From positions 568,682,389-568,746,388 of the forward strand of contig NC_133666.1 of the NCBI RefSeq assembly GCF_037893015.1: 64,000 nucleotides of DNA. Direction: 5' to 3'. The notes beneath the pieces were generated by a model that worked only from the letters and a program-made list of their open reading frames with translations, did no database searches and was not told the origin of the DNA. Below, piece after piece: positions 57,446 through 64,000 of the stretch. How positions within the stretch are numbered: the first letter of the stretch is position 1; each line of letters begins with the position of its first letter. The position numbers and the translations under genes were made by a program. This DNA comes from Macrotis lagotis (Eukaryota; Chordata; Mammalia; Peramelemorphia; Peramelidae).

Positions 57446-58214
57446 GCTATCTTCCCTCTGTTTATATTCCCCCTTTCCCCGCCTTTTATCCATATTCCCC
57501 AGTAATTTGTTTCTGAATACCACCCCCTTCAGTGTGTTCACCTTCCTATATCATACCCTCCCCTTTCTTTCCCCTTTCCCTTTTCCCCTTTTTCCCTTCC
57601 CTTGCTTTTGTTATTTCCCCTTATTTCCCTCACTTCCCTTCCCTTTCTCCGTCCCCCCCCTCCCCTTTTCCCCTTTTAAATACTTGAAAGTTTCGATGTT
57701 TTATATGTTAACTGAATATGTGTAGGTTGACTTTAAGCCAAGTCTGATGAGAAGAAGATTAAGGTGTTTCTCCTCTGCTCCCTTCTTCCCCTCTATTACC
57801 ATAGGGTTTTTTTGTACCTCTTAGTGTAATGAGATTTACCCCATTCAATCCCCTCCCTCTTCCAGTCTCTTTCCTGTCCCTCTTTTTAGGAAAGTAGTGT
57901 TGTTTTTTTTAGATCATTAAGTCGTAGAAAATTCTGAGTGTCTGCCCCTTCTAGTTCAGTATATTCTGTCAAATAGAGTAAAAAATTCCTGTAATTAAAG
58001 TCTTTCTCCCAAGTGGGGTTAAAGCATTTACATCCCATTAGATTGCAGTCTCACGGATAGGTGATGAATGTCCATCATTTCTGGCTAGGTGTATTCTCTC
58101 TGTTAGATTTACATTTCTCAACATTTATGAGAATCTTTTTTTTCCCCCATGCTGAGATATAGCCAGTTTCAACTTACTGGATTGCATTTTTTCCCTTTTA
58201 CCCCCCCCCTTTTT
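57446..58214 (-). other. L1 ORF1-ORF2 spacer, polypurine on the coding strand
   Basis: About 0.77 kb between the ORFs, long for an L1 spacer. It holds strongly pyrimidine-rich blocks on the plus strand (57.55-57.68 kb), that is G/A-rich on the L1 sense strand. Confidence 0.65.
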
Positions 58215-59296
58215 TACCTTTTCATGTGTCTCTTGAACCTCCTGTTTGATGTCCAATTTTTCTGTTTAGCTCTGGTCTTTTCATCAGAAATTTTTGGAAT
58301 TCCTCCATTTCATTAAATGTCCATCTTTTTCCCTGGAAGAGAAGACTCAACTTTGCAGGAAAGGAGATTCTTGGCTGCATTCCAAGCTCCCGTGCTCTTC
58401 AAAATATCTCATTCTAGGCCCTTTGATCCCTTAAAGTTGATGCAGCCAGGACCTGTGTGATCCTTACTGTGGCTCCTTGATATTTAAATTGTTTCTTTCT
58501 GGATGCTTGCAGAATTTTGTCTTTTATCTGATAGTTCTGGAGTTTGGCCACAACATTCCTTGGTGTTTTCATTTTAGGATCTTTTTCTGGTGGGGATCGA
58601 TGTACTCTTTCAGTAACTATTTTGCCCTCCAATTCCATGATATCAGGGCAGTTTTCCATCACTAGATCCTGTAATATCAAGTCCAGGCTTTTGTTTTCTT
58701 TTCAATGTTTTCAGGAAGTCCTATAATTTTCAGGTTGTCCTTTTTGGATCTATTCTCAAGGTTAGTGGTTTTGTTGATGAGGTATTTTACATTTGCTTTT
58801 ATTTTTTCTATTCGTTGATTTTGTTTAACTGACTCTTGCTGTCTCATTGAGTCATTAGTTTCTGTAGACTCCATTCTTTTTTGGGGGGAGCAATTTTCTT
58901 CATTAACCTTTTGCAACTCCTTTTCCAATTGGTCAATTCTACTTTTGAAAGAGCTTTCCATTTGACCAATTGAGGTTTTGAGAGAATTAATTTCTTTTTG
59001 CATTTGCTCATTTGAGGATCTGAGAGAATTATTCTTATTTTGTATTGGTCCAATTGATGATCTGAGAGATTTATTCTCCTTTTGTGTTTGTCCGATTGTC
59101 CTTTCTAAGATTTTGTTTTCTTGTTGAAAGGTATTGTCTCTCCCAAATTTTTAAGCTCCTTCCTTATTTCTTCAAGGAAGTCTTTCTGTGCTGGAGACCA
59201 GATTGTATTCTCCTCAGAGGTTCCAGGTCTCTCTGAGTTGGGGTCTTTCCCTTCCAGGAATTTCTCTATGGATTCACCTTTCTGCTGACCCTTCAT
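58215..59296 (-). pseudogene. L1 ORF1 (ORF1p RNA-binding protein), broken
   Basis: It starts at the Met codon at 59296 (MKGQQKGESIEKFLEG). A Glu/Lys-rich N-terminal part runs to 59105, where the frame shifts. The coiled coil is open at 59003-58677 (INSLKTSIGQMESSFKSRID) and ends in the RRM start (KKDNLKIIGLPENIEKK). A further shift leads to the RRM/C-terminal frame at 58680-58414 (SPPEKDPKMKTPRN, QFKYQGATVRITQ). The C-terminal domain continues to about 58215 in a third frame (LLFQGKRWTFNEMEEFQ). About 360 codons, normal for ORF1p. Confidence 0.8.
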
Positions 59297-60092
59297 TATG
59301 CTAAGACCTTGAGTTGGTTAGGGGCTGGTTCACCGGGGCTTGGGATTGCTAAAGGTTTTAGTCACTGAGTGCAGGTTCTCTGGCTGGCCAGTAGGAGGTG
59401 CTGATTGCTTTCTTTGGAGTGTCTGTGACCTTGGTTGAGAGGCCTTCTCCCTTTGCTTGAAGGGATGAGTTGGAGCTATTGAATTCTTTTGCCTTCAATC
59501 AATGGTGGGCTTTACCCTGGCCTGAGGTCATTCCTCAGCTGGGCTGGTTCTTCTGCTCACACACCTGAGCCTGAGGCTGAAGTAGTTCGCATGTGTTTGT
59601 TTGGGAAGAGGCCTCAGTGCAATGGAGGCATGGACTCAGAGTTTCTCAGACCCGAGGAGCCCAGGGATGGTGTCTGCAGCTATCCTGCACCAGAACTCTC
59701 CCTTCAGCCTGGTCCCCAAGCTCCAGGGGGAAAGCACCAATACCAGCACCTCTGATTCCCCGCGGGCCCAAGCCCCTTTGAGTCCAGCCCCACCACTGAT
59801 TCAGCAGGTCAAGCTCTTGGGCCTTCAGACTCCCAATTCCAATTCAGCTGTTAATCTGGTTGATCTGAGGCTGCTCCTCCCTCTGAGCCCAGACTCACCC
59901 ACCCAAATTTGGCCAAAGCTGCTGATGGGAGACAAATCCTTAGGTAGCTGTTCTTTCTCCTGGCTTTTCTTTCTGTCTTTTGTGGGTCGGATTTCTTTTA
60001 AGAGGTTTGTTTCATGTGATAGATGGGGAAGAGATCAGGAGACTTTAGAACTGTGCCTGTCTTCTCTCTGCCATCTTGGCCCTTTCTCTATC
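59297..60092 (-). promoter_or_regulatory. L1 5' UTR with YY1-like 5' end
   Basis: About 0.8 kb from the CCAAGATGG motif (near the 5' end) to the ORF1 start. It is GC-richer than its surroundings and by analogy with other L1s acts as the internal promoter. Antisense open frames here (59489-59755, 59601-60104) are treated as by-products. Confidence 0.65.
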
Positions 60093-60815
60093 CCAAGTTT
60101 TTAAGGGTGTTTGTAACTGCTTACAGGGATACCCCTCCCAAAAACCTGCAAATTTTCAATTCCTCCAAAGTCTTATGAGAGACTATGACTAGGATCATCC
60201 TAGACTGACCTGTTCTCTGTTCTGTGGATACCACAAGCACTTCCCCCTGTCCTGGAGAGTCCCTGTTCCACCAAGACTGTAAACTGTTGTGCTTCTATTC
60301 CTTTACCTGAGACTGGAACCCCTGTAGTCTTCTTCTGAGGACTGAACACTCTAGAAGCAACTGTGGGCTGACTTACAAAGACTGTTCTTTGTCTCCAAGG
60401 GTCAGTCTGTGCTGCTGAGGCCTAGTCTGAACAGTGTTTCACTCTTACCCTGGTGCAGCAGAGTTTTCCTGCTTATCTTCTAAGTTGTCCTTGGCAATCC
60501 TTGAGCTGAGAGTTTTGGAGACCAACATCTCTGTCACTGTCCCAAGCACCTGGAAGTATATTCCTGGATGTTTGGAGCTGGTTACTTTCTGCATGATCCA
60601 GTCTGCACTTTGAATCCTTTCTAAAACACAGTACAATAGATCCTGACTGAAGATCTTCCAAAATGTCTTGGGTTAGAAAATTGTTTCACTCATCTTTTTG
60701 TGGGTTCTTCCACTCTAGTATTTGGTTAGAATTTTTATTAAAAGGTACTCAGAATAGTTTGGTGGAGAGCTCACATGAGTACCTGCCTTTATTCTGCCAT
60801 CTTGTCTCTACCTCT
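60093..60815 (-). mobile_element. Middle L1 of the nest, part 2: 5' UTR
   Basis: It continues the element of 50,538-53,270 after the inserted full-length L1. It ends at an L1-type 5' end ('agagacaagatggcagaataaaggcaggtactc' on the minus strand). This 5' UTR differs from that of the 59.3-60.1 kb L1, so the two belong to different L1 subfamilies. Confidence 0.65.
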
Positions 60816-60826
60816 ACAAAATTTTT

Positions 60827-63345
60827 CACTTAATATAATCAAACTTATCCATTTTGTATTTTGTAATGCTGTATAGCTCTTCTTTGATTATAAATTCCTC
60901 TCATTTCCATAAAGTTGGAAGTGAATATATTACTTCTTCTGCTATCTGTCTTATGGAGTCACATTATGTTTCTAAATCCTATACCCATTCAAACCGTATC
61001 TTGGTATTTAGTACAAGAAATGGTTATCTATGTCTACTTTCTACTATACTATTCTCCAGTTCTCCCAAAATTGTTTGTTAAAGAATGAGTTCTTACCCTT
61101 TATAGTTTTTGAATTTAACAAATAGTAGATTACTATATTCATTTGTTAGGTTTTTTTTTTCACACCTATTATATTCATCTGATAGATCTTTCTATTTCTT
61201 AGCCAATATCAAACAGCTTTTTTGATGACTGTTGCTTTATTACATAATTTTAGATTTAATATGGCCAAGTCATATTCCAATGCCTTTTTCTCTTTAATAC
61301 CTTTGATATTCTTGAACTTTTGTTTCTCTAAATGATTTTTAAAGTATTTTTTTCTAGCTCAATCAAATACTTTTTAGATTAATTGGGCAAGCACTCAGTA
61401 TGGTGGAATTGTCATTTTTTTATTAAATTAACGTGGCCTACCCATGAGCAATTCACATTTCTTCAATTTCTTCAATTATTTTCATCAAGTTTTATTTGGA
61501 TGAATCATTCTGTTTATGAGTTTCTATTGGCAGGTAGTTTTCCAAGTATTTTATGTTGACTGTATTTGCTTTAAATGGAATTTGTCTGCCTATCTCTTTC
61601 AACTAGGCTTTACTGGTAATAGATAAAAATGCTGATAATTTATGTGGATTTATTTTATATTTTTATAACTTGGATATAGTTGTCAATGTCTTGAAGTAGA
61701 TTTTTAGTTGATTTTCTGGAATTCCTTAAGTATAGCATCACATCATCAGCAAAGAGTGAAAGTTTTGTTTACCCATTTGCTATTTTAGTTCCATTAATTT
61801 TCTTCTCTTCTCATTTGCTAAAGATAGTTAGTTATGGCTTCTTCTCATATTGCTAAAAATGCTATTACAATATTGAATAAATATGGTGACTATAGACATA
61901 TTTTTTCACCCCTGATCTTACTGAAAATACTACTAGGTTATATTCATTAAATGCAGTGCTTGTTGATGACTTAAGATATATATGCTGCTTACCATTTTAA
62001 GAAAAACCTCATTTATACCTATGCTTTAAACTATTTTTAATAGGAAGGGGTTGTGTATTTCATCAAAAAAATTTTCAGTGTCTCTTGAAATAATTATATG
62101 ATTCTTATATGTTATATTATTGATATGGTCAATTTTGCTGATAGTTTTTCTAATATTTAATAAACATGGCATGCCAGGGATAAATTCAGGATAATCATAA
62201 TGAATTATCCTAGTGACACCCTCTTGTAATTACTTTGCAAATATTTTATTTAAATTTTTTTCATTAATATCCATCAGGGAAATTGGCCTATGATTTTCTT
62301 TCTCTATTTTGATTATTCCTGATTCACTATCAGCAAAATATTTGCATCATAGGAGGAATTATAGGGAACTCCTACTTCACCTATACTTTCAAACACTTTA
62401 AATATAACTAGAATTTATTGTTCTTTAAATATTTGGTAGAATTCTCTTATGAATCCATCTGGTACTGGACATAGATTTTCTTGTTGAGTTTATTAATTGT
62501 TTATTCTGATATAGGATTATTTAATTCTCTCTTTTTATTAGCATATAGTTGGTCAAAATAATTATGAATTATTAATTCTTTTACTTCCTCATTGGTGGTG
62601 AATTCATCCTTTTCCTTTGTGAAACTAATGATTTGGTTTTCCTCTTTCTTTCTTTTTAATCAAATTAACCAAAAATTATATATTTTATTGATATTTTGCT
62701 TTTCAGAAAATCAACTTTGAGTTTTATTAATTAGTTCAATAGTTTTCTTACCTTCAATTTTATTAATCTTTTCTTTAATTTTTCAGAATTCATATTTATT
62801 ATTTAATTGGAAATTTTTACATTGTTCTTTTTTCTGTTTTTTAGTTATGTGTCTAATTCACTGATATTTTCTTTTCCTATTTTATTCAGGTACACATATT
62901 GAGGTTTAAAATTTCCACTAATGTTCGCTTTGATTGTATCTGACAAGTTTATTATGTTTATCTCTCTATTATCTGTGTCTTGGAAGAAGTTATTATCTCT
63001 GTGATTTGCAGTTTGATTCACTCATACTTTGAAATTAGGTTATTTAGTTTCAAATTAGATTTTTTGCCTATCATTTCATGGCCCTTTATTAAACATGAAT
63101 TTTATGTATCATGGTATTAAAATGATTAATTTAATCTTTCTGCCTTTCTGTGTTTTATTGTGAGAATTTATGCCCTAATATATGCTCAATTTTTGCATAG
63201 GTTCCCCCATATAACCTGGAGAAATGGTATGTTCCCTTCAATTCTCATTCAGTTTTCCCCAGAAATCTATCAAATCTATTTATTCTTAGTTTCTATTTAT
63301 TTTCTTAACTTCTTTTCAATTGTGTAGCTAGATTTCTCTATTTCT
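60827..63345 (-). mobile_element. Outer L1 of the nest, part 2: ORF2 RT and endonuclease
   Basis: It resumes ORF2 at the point matching 54.41 kb of the full-length copy and continues through RT to the endonuclease (about 62.9-63.34 kb). The catalytic motif reads FADDVM near 61,740, but there is no long open frame. The region is heavily frameshifted and much more AT-rich than the inner elements, consistent with greater age. Confidence 0.75.
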
Positions 63346-63349
63346 GAGA

Positions 63350-63545
63350 GATAGGCTGAGATCTTCCAAGTCAGGGAGAAATTATTGCAAACAATCAGAA
63401 AGAAGCAACTTAAATATCATGGAGCCACAAACAGGGTAACGTAAGATTTAATAGCTTCTACATAGAGTATAGAAAATGACATTCATGGAATCAAAAGCTC
63501 TTGGATTACAAACAAGAATCAACCACCAAGCAAAACTGAACCTAT
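63350..63545 (+). mobile_element. L1 ORF1 C-terminal fragment
   Basis: Plus-strand words match the ORF1 RRM/C-terminal part ('ttgcaaacaatcagaaagaagcaacttaaatatcatggagcc', 'attacaaacaagaatcaaccaccaagcaaaactgaac'). It is a short relic opposite in strand to the neighbouring L1. Confidence 0.65.
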
Positions 63546-64000
63546 TCTTTTTTTCAAATGTAAAATTCAGTTTTATTTGGAGGATTCAACACTTGAAATT
63601 ATTTTTAAAAAATCAGCCTGGGAATATCACAGATATATATTAAGTAGAAGACTTGAAACTGCAATCTGGGAATGATAGGCATAAAAATAAATTCAGACCT
63701 CTCATACATCTGCCCTTATTATTCTTCAAAATGACTTCATTCTACAACAATTTCTATTTCAGCATCGGACCTATATATTCCAAATCTATTCCAAACTAAT
63801 TTTAAAGAACTTGCTCAAGTCAAAATATCTAGCAAATTGACATGGCTGGGATATTTTTTGTCCTATTTCCATTCTAAAATCCCTACCAAAAATAAAAATT
63901 AGAAAAAAGATTGAAATACATACAGATGAGGTGATGGTTTTCTTGGTCACCTCACATATTCCCCTATTCAATCTAGACTGCCACAGTCAGACAGAAAGAA
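63546..64000. other. Unassigned; weak MIR-like stretch
   Basis: Near 63805-63880 the words 'aagaacttgctcaagtcaaaatatctagcaaattgacatggctgggatatt' loosely follow a reverse MIR. Nothing else was recognised. Confidence 0.35.

Larger units (their letters stand above)
53277..60092 (-). mobile_element. Nearly full-length L1, best preserved in the window
   Basis: About 6.8 kb, with an L1-type 5' end near 60,083-60,092 ('agggccaagatggcagagagaag' on the minus strand), 5' UTR (to about 59.3 kb), ORF1 (59.3-58.2 kb), spacer (58.2-57.45 kb), ORF2 (57.45-53.9 kb) and 3' UTR ending in 'aataatatctttaataaaaataaatttt' at 53,277. A possible imperfect duplication (AAGCTTTTTAA at 53271, AAGTTTTTAA at 60095) flanks it. 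No SINE has landed in it and its ORF pieces are the longest, so it is the youngest L1 of this nest. It is nonetheless inactive: both ORFs carry stops and frameshifts. Confidence 0.85.

Noticed and set aside
59601..60104. 167-codon plus-strand frame in the L1 5' UTR, with similar antisense frames at 39325-39690 and 40216-40584, recalling primate L1 ORF0
   Set aside because: When the corresponding nucleotides of the copies are compared, the frames are out of register and the proteins do not match, so a conserved antisense gene is not supported.
1..64000. Host protein-coding exons, tRNA genes or other structural RNAs
   Set aside because: No long non-transposon frame, recognisable domain or tRNA cloverleaf apart from SINE heads was found. 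Small exons cannot be excluded without transcript data.

Overview
This window looks like a gene-poor, AT-rich, intergenic stretch of a marsupial nuclear genome. The main evidence is a tRNA-derived SINE family present in about eleven copies, all sharing a head like GGCAGCTAGGTGGCGCAGTG and an internal CAAGCCACTTAACCCCATTG. Many L1 fragments with the ORF1/ORF2 wording typical of mammals, and a few very old MIR/CORE-SINE remnants, agree with this. I cannot name the species. I found no exon, host protein gene, tRNA, rRNA or other structural RNA gene that I can support. Almost every recognisable feature is a transposable element, and most open reading frames are pieces of broken L1 or retroviral genes, or antisense shadows of them.

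Layout. 1-8.1 kb: mostly unassigned sequence with MIR-like remnants, a possible LTR promoter at 2.06-2.23 kb, the 3' end of a plus-strand L1 (2.3-3.6 kb) and a plus-strand L1 spacer/endonuclease piece (7.25-8.13 kb). 8.1-23.3 kb: an old minus-strand L1 split by two later insertions. The first is a decayed class II (betaretrovirus-like, ERVK-like) provirus at 8,521-15,857, with two LTRs, a primer-binding-site-like sequence, integrase remains and a 6-bp target duplication. The second is a complete L1-derived 'half-LINE' at 19,177-22,365 that carries ORF1 but no ORF2. 23.3-32.6 kb: an L1 3' end, 2 kb of unassigned sequence, a second half-LINE of the same family (27.17-30.16 kb, plus strand), then two successive L1 5' regions.

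33-46.7 kb: a pile-up of L1 pieces, including an L1 with a large internal deletion (35.6-39.7 kb), a 5'-inverted (twin-primed) L1 at 44.2-44.7 kb and SINEs. 46.7-49.7 kb: an L1 5' half and another inverted L1. 49.7-63.3 kb: a three-level nest on the minus strand. An old L1 ORF2 (49.74-50.54 plus 60.82-63.35 kb) was split by a deletion-derivative L1 (50.54-53.27 plus 60.09-60.82 kb), which was itself split by a nearly full-length L1 (53.28-60.09 kb). That last element is the best-preserved L1 here, but both its ORFs are broken.

The genes do not form a pathway. The common theme is L1 machinery: ORF1 RNA-binding protein and ORF2 endonuclease/reverse transcriptase. It would have mobilised its own copies, the deletion derivatives and probably the SINEs. 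The most interesting items are the ORF1-only element whose 3' region carries three antisense SINE-like modules (seen in two copies), and a second ORF2-deleted L1 design whose deletion junction is shared by two copies. Boundaries given without a target-site duplication are good to about 10-50 bases.
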